This document shows positions 6,147-17,532 of a DNA stretch of 21,736 nucleotides, in pieces. The notes beneath the pieces were generated by a model. That model was not told the DNA's origin. It saw only the letters and a program-made list of their open reading frames with translations, and ran no database searches. The stretch's first letter is position 1, and each line of letters opens with the position of its first letter. The position numbers were made by a program, and so were the translations under genes. Location: the NCBI GenBank assembly GCA_002298925.1, contig DBMM01000042.1:1-21736 (forward strand). The letters are read 5' to 3'. Source of the stretch: Geobacter sp. UBA698 (GTDB taxonomy: Bacteria; Desulfobacterota; Desulfuromonadia; Geobacterales; Pseudopelobacteraceae).

Positions 6147-9100
6147 CTAACCTGCGCGATCCTGCGCTGCGGGCGGCATCAGCCGCAGCAGCACCTTGCG
6201 GGCTGTTTCGATGATGTCTTCGAAGGCGTTGCCGCTAACCGTGCAGGTCAGGCGGTAATCGGGGGTGAACTGGTACTTCTTCGGCTCAGTGCGCATCATG
6301 GTTATGATCGTGTCGGCCGAGGCCGGCGTGGCCGGGTGGAAGGAAAATATGACATGCTTGCCGTCGTAGTCGATCTGCCGCACCAGCAGGCGCTTGAGCA
6401 TGACCCGCAGCTTCATGATCTCGAACAGATAGGAGGTGGCCAGCGGATAGGCGCCGAAGCGGTCGCTGACCTCGTTCTGCACGTCGAGCACATCGTCCTC
6501 GCATTCGGCCTGGGTCAGTTTCTTGTAGATCACCAGGCGGTGGTTGGTGTCCTTGATGTACGCTTCGGGGATGAAGGCCGGCACCTTGAGATTGATCTCC
6601 GGCTCGACCTTCTCGGTCATCTCCTGGCCCCGCAGGCGGCAGATGGTCTCCTCCAGCATCTGATTGTAAAGTTCGAAGCCGATCTCGGTCACGGTACCGG
6701 ACTGGCGGCTGCCGAGCATGTCGCCGGCGCCGCGGATCTCCATGTCGTGAGTGGCGATGCGGAAGCCGGCCCCCAGTTCGGAGATGTCCTGCAGGATCCG
6801 CAGCCGCTCGCGGGCATCGGAAGAGATCGTGCTTTCACCCGGAATCAGCAGGTAGGCGTAGCCGCGCTGGGTGGAACGTCCCACCCGGCCCCGCAGCTGG
6901 TAGAGCTGGGACAGGCCGAAGCTGTCGGCCCGGTCCACGATCAGGGTGTTGGCGTTGGGGATGTCCAGGCCGGACTCGATGATGGTGGTGCAGATCAGCA
7001 GGTTGGTCTCGCCATGCATGAAGCCGAGCATGACCTTTTCCAGCTCGTGCTCCCCCATCTGGCCATGGCCAACGGAGATCTTCGCTTCCGGCACGATGGC
7101 TGCGATCTGTTCGGCCCGCTTGGCGATGCTGGTGACCCGGTTGTGGACGAAGAACACCTGGCCGCCCCGGCGCAGCTCACGCATGACCGCCTCGCGGATC
7201 AACTCCTCGGAGAAACGCGATACAAAGGTCTTGATGGCCAGACGGTCCACCGGCGGGGTGTCGATGATCGACAGGTCGCGGATGCCCATCATGGACATGT
7301 AGAGGGTGCGCGGGATGGGGGTGGCGGTCAGGGTCATGACGTCCACCACGGCCCGGAACTGCTTGAGGCGCTCCTTGTCCTTGACGCCGAAGCGCTGCTC
7401 CTCGTCGATGATCATCAGCCCCAGGTCCTTGAAGGCCACATCCTTCTGCAGCAGGCGGTGGGTGCCGATGATGATGTCGATGTCCCCCTTTTTGAGGCGC
7501 TCCAGAATGGCCTTCTGCTCCTTGGGGGTGCGGAAGCGGGAGATGACCTCCACCGTGACCGGATAATCCTTGAGCCGTTCGTGGAAGGTCTCGTAGTGCT
7601 GCTGGGCCAGGATGGTGGTGGGCACCAGCACGCCGACCTGCTTGCCGTCCAGGGCCGCCTTGACCGCCCCGCGCAGGGCCACCTCGGTCTTGCCGTAGCC
7701 CACGTCGCCGCAAACCAGGCGGTCCATGGGACGGGAATGCTGCATGTCGGCCAGCACGTCGTTGATGGCGTTCAGCTGGTCCGGGGTTTCGTCCCAGGCG
7801 AAGGAGGCCTCGAACTCGCGGTACATCTCGTCCGGCGGCGAAAAGGAGAAGCCCTGGCTGATCTGGCGCTGGGCGTAGATCTCCAGCAGCTCGCCGGCCA
7901 GTTCCTCGATGGACTTTCTGGCCTTCCCCTTGGATTTCTCCCAGGAAACCCCGCCCAGCTTGTCCAGGCTGGGTGAACTCCCTTCCGGACCGACATAGCG
8001 CTGCACCAGTCCCAGGCGGTCCACCGGCAGGTAAAGCTTGTCCGAGCCGGCGTACTCCAGCAGCAGGAAATCGCCCCCCACGCCGCTGACGCTGATGTGC
8101 TGCAGGCCGCGGTACAGGCCGATGCCGTGATCCACATGCACCATGTGGTCCCCCGGCTTCAGCTCGGCCAGGGAGGAGAGGATCTGCTTCTTGCGCACCT
8201 CGGAGATGCCGCGCCGCCGGACCCGCTTGCCGAAGAGCTCTTCCTCGGCGATTATTGCCAGCCTTGAATCGGGCAGGCAAAAGCCGCGGGAGATGTCCCC
8301 CAGCAGCAGGGTGACAGTGGTCCTGCCGGCAGCGGTTGCCGTTTCGGAGAAGGATGACTCGCTGACGGTGCAGGGAATGTCGTAGGGTACGAGCAGTTCT
8401 TTCAGCCGTTCGGCCTGGGGGCGCTGGTGGCAGGCGATGATCACCTGGAAGCTCCGGTCGAGCCATTCCCTCAGCTTGGCTGCCAGCGGGGCCAGGGCAT
8501 GGCTGGTTTCCCGGGAAACGGTCACCCGCAGACTGCTGTTGTCCCGGCAGGGGATGGCCACCGAGGAGGTCTGGCCGTCTCCGGACAGGGTCAGGCCGGA
8601 CAGTTCCAGTCGGCTCCGTCCGGTCAGGATGCCGTCCAGCTCGGCTTCGGTCAGGAAAAGCTCCCCTGGCGCCGCATGGGGCACTCTGGCGGCCCGGGCC
8701 CGTTGTTCGGCCGTGGCGATTTCCTCACAACAGCGCGCCAGGGAGGCGCGGATGGCTTCGGGGTCCAGCAGGACCAGGGTGGCCTCGGGGGCATAGTCGA
8801 AGATCGTCTCCAGGCCAGGGTGCAGCAGCGGCTGCAGGAATTCGACCCCCTTGAAGTAGACGGCGTGCTGCAAGTCGTCCTGAAGGGCCCGCCGCCGGTC
8901 GGCCGGGATCTCCAGATCGTCGCAGCAGGCCTTGAGGCGCGGGGTGATGTTTTCCAGCACCTCGTCGGTCAGCAGCACCTCCCGGGACGGCAGCAGCACC
9001 AGCTCTTCCATGGTCTGCAGTGAACGCTGGGTGAGCGGATCGAAGCTGCGGATGGTTTCGGCCGTGTCGCCGAAGAACTCGATGCGCACCGGGGCGGTCA

Positions 9101-9662
9101 GGTTGGGGGGGAAGATGTCCAGGATGCCGCCCCGCACGGCGAAGGTGCCGCGATCCTCCACCAGGGGCACATTGGCGTAACCCATTTTCATCAGACGCGC
9201 CAGCAGGTCATCGCGCTCGATCTCCTCGCCGGCCACCAGGTAGCAGGAGGCGTCGCTGAAGGTCCGGCGCCCCAGAACCCGCTGCAGGGCCGCGGCTGCC
9301 GGCAGGACCGTTACCCGGGCCAGACCGTTCTGCAGTCGGAAGAGGGTGTCCAGGCGGGTTCCGGAAATGTCGGGATGGGGCGAGGCGGCCGAGAAGAGCG
9401 GCGCGTCCCAGGCGGGGAAGGAGAGCGGCGTGGTCTGGCTGCCGCCGAAAAAGCTCAGTTCGCGGCTGAACTCGTCGGCCGCATCCTGATCGGCGGTGAT
9501 GACCAGCAGTGCCGTGCTGTTCAGGTGCAAAAGGTCGGCCACGACACAGGCGGCGGCCGAGCCTTTCAATCCCGGCAGGGCCACGCGTTTGGCGCCCCGC
9601 CGCAGTTCGGCCAGGATTTCGATGGTGTGCGGTATCAGTGCGTGCATAGGGCTGGGTGTCAT
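6147..9662 (-). CDS. mfd: Transcription-repair coupling factor
   Basis: At 1171 residues this is full length for Mfd. The protein is a DNA translocase that pushes stalled RNA polymerase off DNA lesions and recruits UvrA. The N-terminal UvrB-like module contains DRGTFAVRGGILDIFPP (about residue 170). The RNA-polymerase-interacting CarD-like domain is at about residues 500-560 (KPGDHMVHVDHGIGLYRG). The RecG-type translocase has Walker A GDVGYGKTE (about residue 655), IIGTHRLL, DEEQRFG (about 752), TATPIPRTLYMSMMG (about 780), and the later helicase motifs IIESGLDIPNANTL and QLRGRVGRS. The C-terminal TRCF autoinhibitory domain follows. No strong ribosome-binding site precedes the ATG at 9662; ATG at residue 6 is an alternative. 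It lies between two genes of unknown function. Confidence 0.97.
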   Translation of the reverse strand: MTPSPMHALIPHTIEILAELRRGAKRVALPGLKGSAAACVVADLLHLNSTALLVITADQDAADEFSRELSFFGGSQTTPLSFPAWDAPLFSAASPHPDISGTRLDTLFRLQNGLARVTVLPAAAALQRVLGRRTFSDASCYLVAGEEIERDDLLARLMKMGYANVPLVEDRGTFAVRGGILDIFPPNLTAPVRIEFFGDTAETIRSFDPLTQRSLQTMEELVLLPSREVLLTDEVLENITPRLKACCDDLEIPADRRRALQDDLQHAVYFKGVEFLQPLLHPGLETIFDYAPEATLVLLDPEAIRASLARCCEEIATAEQRARAARVPHAAPGELFLTEAELDGILTGRSRLELSGLTLSGDGQTSSVAIPCRDNSSLRVTVSRETSHALAPLAAKLREWLDRSFQVIIACHQRPQAERLKELLVPYDIPCTVSESSFSETATAAGRTTVTLLLGDISRGFCLPDSRLAIIAEEELFGKRVRRRGISEVRKKQILSSLAELKPGDHMVHVDHGIGLYRGLQHISVSGVGGDFLLLEYAGSDKLYLPVDRLGLVQRYVGPEGSSPSLDKLGGVSWEKSKGKARKSIEELAGELLEIYAQRQISQGFSFSPPDEMYREFEASFAWDETPDQLNAINDVLADMQHSRPMDRLVCGDVGYGKTEVALRGAVKAALDGKQVGVLVPTTILAQQHYETFHERLKDYPVTVEVISRFRTPKEQKAILERLKKGDIDIIIGTHRLLQKDVAFKDLGLMIIDEEQRFGVKDKERLKQFRAVVDVMTLTATPIPRTLYMSMMGIRDLSIIDTPPVDRLAIKTFVSRFSEELIREAVMRELRRGGQVFFVHNRVTSIAKRAEQIAAIVPEAKISVGHGQMGEHELEKVMLGFMHGETNLLICTTIIESGLDIPNANTLIVDRADSFGLSQLYQLRGRVGRSTQRGYAYLLIPGESTISSDARERLRILQDISELGAGFRIATHDMEIRGAGDMLGSRQSGTVTEIGFELYNQMLEETICRLRGQEMTEKVEPEINLKVPAFIPEAYIKDTNHRLVIYKKLTQAECEDDVLDVQNEVSDRFGAYPLATSYLFEIMKLRVMLKRLLVRQIDYDGKHVIFSFHPATPASADTIITMMRTEPKKYQFTPDYRLTCTVSGNAFEDIIETARKVLLRLMPPAAQDRAG

Positions 9663-9694
9663 AGGATTAAACCAGGAAGGTGCTGGATTGGTTG

Positions 9695-10264
9695 TCAGAA
9701 GTCCGGTTTTCGACGGCCGGCTTTGATCTTGGGTTTGCCGTTTTCCACGACGACCCGGTAGATCAGGTCATCGCTGCCCAGTCTGGCGACCAGGGTCGCT
9801 CTGGTCCTTTCAAGGGTGGCGGCTACCATTTCACGGGTCAGTTTTTCCACCGGCATGTGGCAGGCCTTGCGCGCCTCGCGCAGTTCATTGAAAATGCGCT
9901 CCAGTTCCAGATCAGTATGCGGTTTGCCGGCTGTTTTTACAAGGGAGACGTCCCCGTCGGCATGCTGGCGCTGGCGCAGGTCCCTGATGAACCGGTCCCG
10001 GGAATATTTGCCTTCCTCGATCAGGCGCAGGCTCCGGTTCCAGTGCTCGCGGTAGGTATTGAAGCGGGCCACCAGCATGTTGAACCTGTGCTTGTACATG
10101 GTGTTGTTGATGGGGATGCCGGCGTAGCGTCGCGCCAGTTTTTCCACATCAGCCAGCAGCTGGAGCGGCTCTCGCTTTTCCAGGCCGATGAAGTACTGCT
10201 CATATCGGGTAATCAGTTCCGCCAGCTGCCGTTCCAGCTGGGGCAGATCTTCGGTTATTGCCAT
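9695..10264 (-). CDS. MXAN_5187-like protein of unknown function
   Basis: This 189-residue protein starts at ATG 10264 (MAITEDLPQLERQ), preferred over the in-frame upstream codon at 10306 because AAAGG is suitably spaced. The N-terminal two thirds are predicted helical and coiled-coil-like (LERQLAELITRYEQYFIGLE, YKHRFNMLVARFNTYREHW). The C-terminal part (LERIFNELREARKA, then LIYRVVVENGKPKIKA) resembles the C-terminal domain named after Myxococcus MXAN_5187, by my recognition only. There is no signal peptide, cysteine-rich motif or catalytic signature. It lies 32 bases upstream of mfd on the same strand and probably shares its transcript. In Myxococcus the family is linked with large regulatory proteins, but no function is established here. 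Confidence 0.7.
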   Translation of the reverse strand: MAITEDLPQLERQLAELITRYEQYFIGLEKREPLQLLADVEKLARRYAGIPINNTMYKHRFNMLVARFNTYREHWNRSLRLIEEGKYSRDRFIRDLRQRQHADGDVSLVKTAGKPHTDLELERIFNELREARKACHMPVEKLTREMVAATLERTRATLVARLGSDDLIYRVVVENGKPKIKAGRRKPDF

Positions 10265-10365
10265 TGAGAGACCTTTGGAAAGGCAGCGTTTTTTACACAG
10301 TGCCAAGTGCTGAAGATATAACCAAATGCGTGCGCAAGTAAAGCCTTAATCCGCCTCATATTAAC

Positions 10366-10394
10366 TTGACGATGGTCATGGCTTGGAATAAAGT
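10366..10394 (+). promoter_or_regulatory. Candidate sigma-70 promoter of glmU
   Basis: TTGACG (10366-10371) and TAAAGT (10389-10394) are separated by 17 bases. The predicted start lies about 45 bases before the glmU ATG. The site is in the 181-base region between the divergent MXAN_5187-like gene and glmU. No equally good leftward promoter was found. Confidence 0.5.
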
Positions 10395-10445
10395 GGCATG
10401 CTGTGAAATGGCTTACTACAACGTCAGAATCAGGATGGGTCCGTT

Positions 10446-11819
10446 ATGAAAAATGTTTCTGCGGTTATCCTTGCTGCCGGCAAGGGAACCCGAATGAAAT
10501 CAGGGCTGATCAAGGTAATGCACCCGGCCGCCGGCCGGCCGATGATCGCCTGGCCGGTTGATGCCGCCCGGGCAGCGGGGGCCGAGCCGATCGTGCTGGT
10601 GGTCGGTCATCAGGCCGATTCGGTGCGTGCCGCCTTCCGTGAATCAGATGATATTCGCTGTGCCATGCAGGAGGAGCAGCTGGGGACCGGCCATGCCGTG
10701 GCCTGTGCCCGCAACGAACTGTCCGGATTCAAGGGGACGGTGCTGATCCTGTGCGGAGATACGCCGCTGCTTACGGTCGCTACGCTCAAGGGGCTGATTG
10801 CCAGTCATCGCGCCAACGGCGCCGTCCTGACGGTGCTGACCGCCATGATGGACAATCCCCAGGGCTACGGCCGGGTGGTACGGGACGACAGTGGCCGGGT
10901 GCTGCGCATCGTGGAGCAGAAGGACGCCACCCCCGAGGAACAGTCCATCCGCGAGATCAACAGCGGCATTTACTGCGTGGAGTCTGATTTTCTGTTCGCC
11001 AATATCGGTCTGATCGGCAGCGACAATGCCCAGCAGGAGTTCTATTTGACCGATCTGCTGCTGATTGCCGTCAGCCAGGGGCTCACCTGTCTGGGGATCT
11101 GCACGGGGGATAGCGCCGAGATCATGGGGGTCAATGACCGCGCCCAGCTGGCCGAGGCTGCCCGCATCCTGCGCCGGCGCATTAACTACGGGCTGATGTG
11201 CTCGGGCGTGTCCCTGGTCGACCCGGAGCAGACCTACATCGACCAGGGGGTGCTGATCGGCCCTGACACGACCATTCATCCCACCTGTTCCATCTCCGGC
11301 AGTACGGTTATCGGCAGCGGCTGCACCATTGAGTGCGGCGTTTCCATTGACGACTGCCGCATCGGTGATGGTTGCCACATCAAGGCCGGATCGGTGCTGG
11401 AGGGCTCCGAACTGCACGGCGCCGTTGCCGTCGGTCCCATGGCCCATCTGCGGCCTGGTACCGTGCTGCACGATCACGTCAAGATCGGCAATTTCGTGGA
11501 GACCAAGAAGATCGTCATGGGCGAGGGGTCCAAGGCCTCCCACCTGACCTACCTGGGTGATGCCGAGATCGGCTGCAATGTCAATATCGGCTGCGGCACG
11601 ATCACCTGCAACTATGACGGCGTCAACAAACACCGCACCGTGATCGGCGATGATGTGTTCATCGGCAGCGATGTGCAGCTGGTGGCCCCGGTCACTGTCG
11701 GGCGCAATTCGCTGGTGGCGGCCGGTACGACCGTCACGGCCGATGTGCCTCCCGATTCCCTGGCCATCTCCCGTGTTTCCCAAGTGAACAAGGAAGGCTG
11801 GCGACTGAAAAAAAGGTAG
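10446..11819 (+). CDS. glmU: Bifunctional GlmU: GlcNAc-1-P uridyltransferase / GlcN-1-P acetyltransferase
   Basis: This 457-residue protein is full length for GlmU, which makes UDP-GlcNAc for peptidoglycan and lipopolysaccharide. The N-terminal nucleotidyltransferase (about 1-230) has VILAAGKGTRMKS with the catalytic Lys in LIKVMHPAAGRPM (most homologues have LPKVLH), EEQLGTGHAV, LCGDTPLL with the metal-binding Asp, GYGRVVRD, and EINSGIY. The C-terminal left-handed beta-helix acetyltransferase has hexapeptide repeats, SHLTYLGDAEIG with the catalytic His, and GCGTITCNYDGVNKHRT. AGGATGGG before the ATG is a fair ribosome-binding site. In relatives glmU is often next to glmS; here a signalling gene follows after 59 bases. 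Confidence 0.97.
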   Translation: MKNVSAVILAAGKGTRMKSGLIKVMHPAAGRPMIAWPVDAARAAGAEPIVLVVGHQADSVRAAFRESDDIRCAMQEEQLGTGHAVACARNELSGFKGTVLILCGDTPLLTVATLKGLIASHRANGAVLTVLTAMMDNPQGYGRVVRDDSGRVLRIVEQKDATPEEQSIREINSGIYCVESDFLFANIGLIGSDNAQQEFYLTDLLLIAVSQGLTCLGICTGDSAEIMGVNDRAQLAEAARILRRRINYGLMCSGVSLVDPEQTYIDQGVLIGPDTTIHPTCSISGSTVIGSGCTIECGVSIDDCRIGDGCHIKAGSVLEGSELHGAVAVGPMAHLRPGTVLHDHVKIGNFVETKKIVMGEGSKASHLTYLGDAEIGCNVNIGCGTITCNYDGVNKHRTVIGDDVFIGSDVQLVAPVTVGRNSLVAAGTTVTADVPPDSLAISRVSQVNKEGWRLKKR

Positions 11820-11878
11820 AGGCGCCCGGCGAGGCTGCTCTAAGATTACTGACAGAATGAGTTATAAAGGGAACATCC

Positions 11879-13996
11879 GTGACCAACCCCCGACAGGACA
11901 TGACAGTAGCCTCCTTGATTCTGATCATCGAGGATGACGCCGGCTTGGCGGAGCTGATGGCTGCGACCCTCGAGGAGCAGGGCTTTACCAGCGTCTGCAG
12001 CTCCAGCGGCCGCGAGGCACTTGACTGGCTTGCCTCCAACACCCCCAGCCTGGTCATTCTCGATTACACCCTGCCCGACATGACCGGTTCCGCCTTCATC
12101 GAGCAGATGCAGGGCCTGGGCAGCCCAATATCCTTTATCATGGTGACCGGCAGGGATGATTCCAGCCTGGCTGTCCAGATGATGAAGATCGGTGCCTGCG
12201 ATTACATGCTCAAGGATTCGGCTTTTCTGGATCGTCTGCCGGCTGTTGTTGTCCGCGCCCTGCAGGAACTCGAAACCCGTCAGCGCCTGCAGTACGCCGA
12301 ACAGTCCCTGCGCCAGAGTGAGACACGCCTGGCCCGCGCCCAGAAAATTGCCCGCCTGGGAAGCTGGGAATGGAATGTGCCCACGGGCGAGATTTATTGG
12401 TCCGAGGAGTTGTACCGCATTTTTGGACTGACCCCGGGCGAACCGTCCGCGATTACAATGGAATGGATCTTCGACCTTGTCAGCCCCAGCGACATAGCGG
12501 CTTTCAAGAAGGTCATGCTGGCCGCGGCCAAGAATGGTCAGCCTTTCAATATTGTTTATCGCATCAATTCCCTCACCGACGGCGAAATTGTCGTCAACAG
12601 CCAGGGCGAGGTGGAGTTCGACAAAGCCGGCCGGGTGCAGCTGGTCGCCGGCACCACCCTGGACATCACGGCTCGAATCCGGGCCGAGAGCGAGATCCAG
12701 CAGCTGATCAATTATGACAACCTGACCGGGCTGCCCAACCGCAGCATGCTGCATGACAGGCTGCGGCTGGCCATTGCCCAGGCTGCCCGGGATCAAAAGC
12801 TGGTGGGGGTTCTGCTGCTGGACCTTGACCGCTTCAAGGGGATCAATGAAGCCCTCGGTCACCGGGCCGGCGACAAGCTGCTCAAGACTGTTGCCAAGCG
12901 TCTTTCGGCCTGTGTCCGTGAGAGCGACACACTGGCCCGTCTGGGGGGCGACGAATTTGTCGCCATTCTGATCGGCGTGGCTAGTGAGGACGGCATCACC
13001 ACGGTTGCCAAAAAAATTCTGGGGCTGATTGCCGAGCCGGTCTACATCGAAGGCCACGAAATCTATACTTCCGGCAGCATTGGCATAGCCGTCTACCCCA
13101 TGGACGGTGATGACAGCCACACCCTGCTGAAACATGCCGACCTGGCCATGTATCAAGCCAAGGATCTGGATCGCAACAACTTTCAGTTCTTCTCCCGTGA
13201 CATGAACATCAAGGTGCTGGAGCGGATGATGCTGGAGAATTCCATGCGCAAGGCCCTGGAGCGGGAGGAGTTTTTCCTGGTGTATCAGCCCCAGGTGGAT
13301 GTGCGTACCGGGCAGATCACCGGCATGGAGGCGCTCTTGCGCTGGCAGCATCCCGATCTGGGGCTTTTGGGACCGGACAAGTTCATCTATCTGGCCGAGG
13401 AGACCGGTTTCATCATCCCCCTCGGTGAATGGGTGTTGCGGACCGCCTGCCGCCAGAACAAGGCCTGGCAGGACGAGGGCTTGATGCCGATCAGGGTGGC
13501 GGTTAATCTGTCGGCCAAACAGTTCGGCCAGCAGAGGCTGGATGAGACGATCGCCGCGATTCTGTTGGAAACATGGTTGGAGCCGCAATGGCTGGAGGTG
13601 GAGATCACCGAGAGCGCCATCATGAAAAATGCCGAACGTAATGCCAGCATGCTGCGCAAACTGCGCGACATGGGCATTTCCCTCTCCATTGACGATTTCG
13701 GCACCGGCTATTCGTCGCTCTCCTATCTGAAACATTTTCCCATTACCCGCCTGAAGATCGACCGCTCCTTTGTGCGGGACATCACCACCAACAAGGACGA
13801 TGCGGCCATCGCCGAGATCATCATCGCCATGGCCCAGACCCTCAAGCTGCAGGTCATTGCCGAAGGAGTCGAGACGCGGGCCCAGATGGAGATGCTCTCA
13901 TTCCGCGATTGCGTTGAAATGCAAGGCTACCTGTTCAGCCGTCCGGTTCGGGCCGAAGAGATCGTCCGGCTCATCAGAGATGGCATCAAGTACTGA
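11879..13996 (+). CDS. Response regulator REC-PAS-GGDEF-EAL, c-di-GMP turnover
   Basis: This 705-residue protein starts at GTG 11879, 7 bases after AAAGGG; ATG at residue 8 is an alternative. The receiver domain (about 10-130) has acidic Asp19/Asp20, phospho-acceptor Asp62 in VILDYTLPDM, Thr in MVTGRDD and Lys in YMLKDS. A PAS domain (about 150-265) starts ARLGSWEWNVPTGEIYWSEE. The GGDEF domain (about 270-430) keeps LGGDEF intact, with RESD five residues before it, a product-inhibition (I) site. The EAL domain (about 445-700) keeps MEALLRW, EITESAIM, DDFGTGYSSL, KIDRSF and EGVET. Both enzymatic halves look active, so it may make or degrade c-di-GMP depending on phosphorylation and the PAS ligand. 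No partner histidine kinase is present. It follows glmU by 59 bases. Confidence 0.95.
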   Translation: MTNPRQDMTVASLILIIEDDAGLAELMAATLEEQGFTSVCSSSGREALDWLASNTPSLVILDYTLPDMTGSAFIEQMQGLGSPISFIMVTGRDDSSLAVQMMKIGACDYMLKDSAFLDRLPAVVVRALQELETRQRLQYAEQSLRQSETRLARAQKIARLGSWEWNVPTGEIYWSEELYRIFGLTPGEPSAITMEWIFDLVSPSDIAAFKKVMLAAAKNGQPFNIVYRINSLTDGEIVVNSQGEVEFDKAGRVQLVAGTTLDITARIRAESEIQQLINYDNLTGLPNRSMLHDRLRLAIAQAARDQKLVGVLLLDLDRFKGINEALGHRAGDKLLKTVAKRLSACVRESDTLARLGGDEFVAILIGVASEDGITTVAKKILGLIAEPVYIEGHEIYTSGSIGIAVYPMDGDDSHTLLKHADLAMYQAKDLDRNNFQFFSRDMNIKVLERMMLENSMRKALEREEFFLVYQPQVDVRTGQITGMEALLRWQHPDLGLLGPDKFIYLAEETGFIIPLGEWVLRTACRQNKAWQDEGLMPIRVAVNLSAKQFGQQRLDETIAAILLETWLEPQWLEVEITESAIMKNAERNASMLRKLRDMGISLSIDDFGTGYSSLSYLKHFPITRLKIDRSFVRDITTNKDDAAIAEIIIAMAQTLKLQVIAEGVETRAQMEMLSFRDCVEMQGYLFSRPVRAEEIVRLIRDGIKY

Positions 13997-14120
13997 AGCG
14001 TGCTTCTGCCGGCCTGACCGGTCCGAATAATCAAGGTTGACGGGCTTGCATTTAGGCGGATATGCGGATAATCTTCATATAGGCCTTTCTTCAGCCAATT
14101 CCCCGTTTTCCGAGAGTTCC

Positions 14121-17018
<2,898 letters not shown>

Positions 17019-17065
17019 GTTGAGCAATCGGGAAAAGCCTGCTGACCGGATTTATCGATTTAAAA

Positions 17066-17101
17066 AAAAGAGGGGTTGCCGCTGACGGCAGTCCCTCTTT
17101 T
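17066..17101. terminator. Bidirectional terminator between uvrA and panD
   Basis: AAAAGAGGG (17066-17074) pairs with CCCTCTTTT (17093-17101), and TGCCG pairs with CGGCA inside. The A-rich left flank and T-rich right end make it work on both strands. It lies between the convergent uvrA and panD genes. Confidence 0.85.
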
Positions 17102-17131
17102 GATTTAACGATTATGCAGCTACCGTCTCTG

Positions 17132-17530
17132 TCAGTGCACTACGCACTTCAGTTTGGCCTGACCGGCGTCTTCCTTGCGGGTCGGCAGCATGCGGTTCTG
17201 CTCATCCACAAAAACCAGCTTGGGCTCGTGCTGGATGGCAGCCTGGTTCTCCATGTTCACGAAGCTGGCGATGATGACCAGATCCTTGGGAGCCACCAGG
17301 CGGGCGGCTGCGCCGTTCAGGCAGATGACCCCCGAGCCGCGCTCCCCCTCGATGGCGTAGGTTTCCAGGCGGCTGCCGTTGGTGACATTCCAAACCGCCA
17401 CCTTTTCGTAGGAAACGATATCGGCGGCATCCATCAGGTCGCGGTCGATGGTGACGCTCCCCTCGTAGTGCAGGTCTGCTCCGGTAACGGTGGCGCGGTG
17501 GATCTTGCTCTTCAGCATGATTCTCTGCAT
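17132..17530 (-). CDS. panD: Aspartate 1-decarboxylase
   Basis: This 132-residue protein has the family's usual length. It is a pyruvoyl enzyme that converts aspartate to beta-alanine, the second substrate of PanC. The self-cleavage site Gly24-Ser25 lies in HYEGSVTIDRDLMDAA, the new Ser25 becoming the pyruvoyl group. Lys9 in LKSKIHRATVT, the YEKVAVWNVTNGSR block and CLNGAAARL are further hallmarks. The gene begins two bases after the panC stop, and its ribosome-binding site AAGGAG lies inside the end of panC, so translation is probably coupled. The cleavage that activates it is intramolecular, sometimes helped by a PanZ/PanM factor not seen here. Confidence 0.96.
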   Translation of the reverse strand: MQRIMLKSKIHRATVTGADLHYEGSVTIDRDLMDAADIVSYEKVAVWNVTNGSRLETYAIEGERGSGVICLNGAAARLVAPKDLVIIASFVNMENQAAIQHEPKLVFVDEQNRMLPTRKEDAGQAKLKCVVH

Positions 17531-17532
17531 GG

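Noticed and set aside
6336..7976. Long open frame on the plus strand opposite mfd
   Set aside because: It is a GC-rich antisense shadow of mfd with a low-complexity Gly/His/Asp/Leu product and no family resemblance.
10644..11783. Open frame antisense to glmU
   Set aside because: It is a shadow of the hexapeptide-repeat codons, giving an Asp/Gly/His-rich product.
11846..13735. 629-residue open frame opposite the GGDEF-EAL gene
   Set aside because: The plus-strand gene has every expected domain motif; the antisense product is rich in His, Gln and Gly and unlike any known protein.
14037..14120. TTG-initiated extension of uvrA
   Set aside because: The added 28 residues do not fit UvrA, and ATG 14121 begins the conserved N-terminus.
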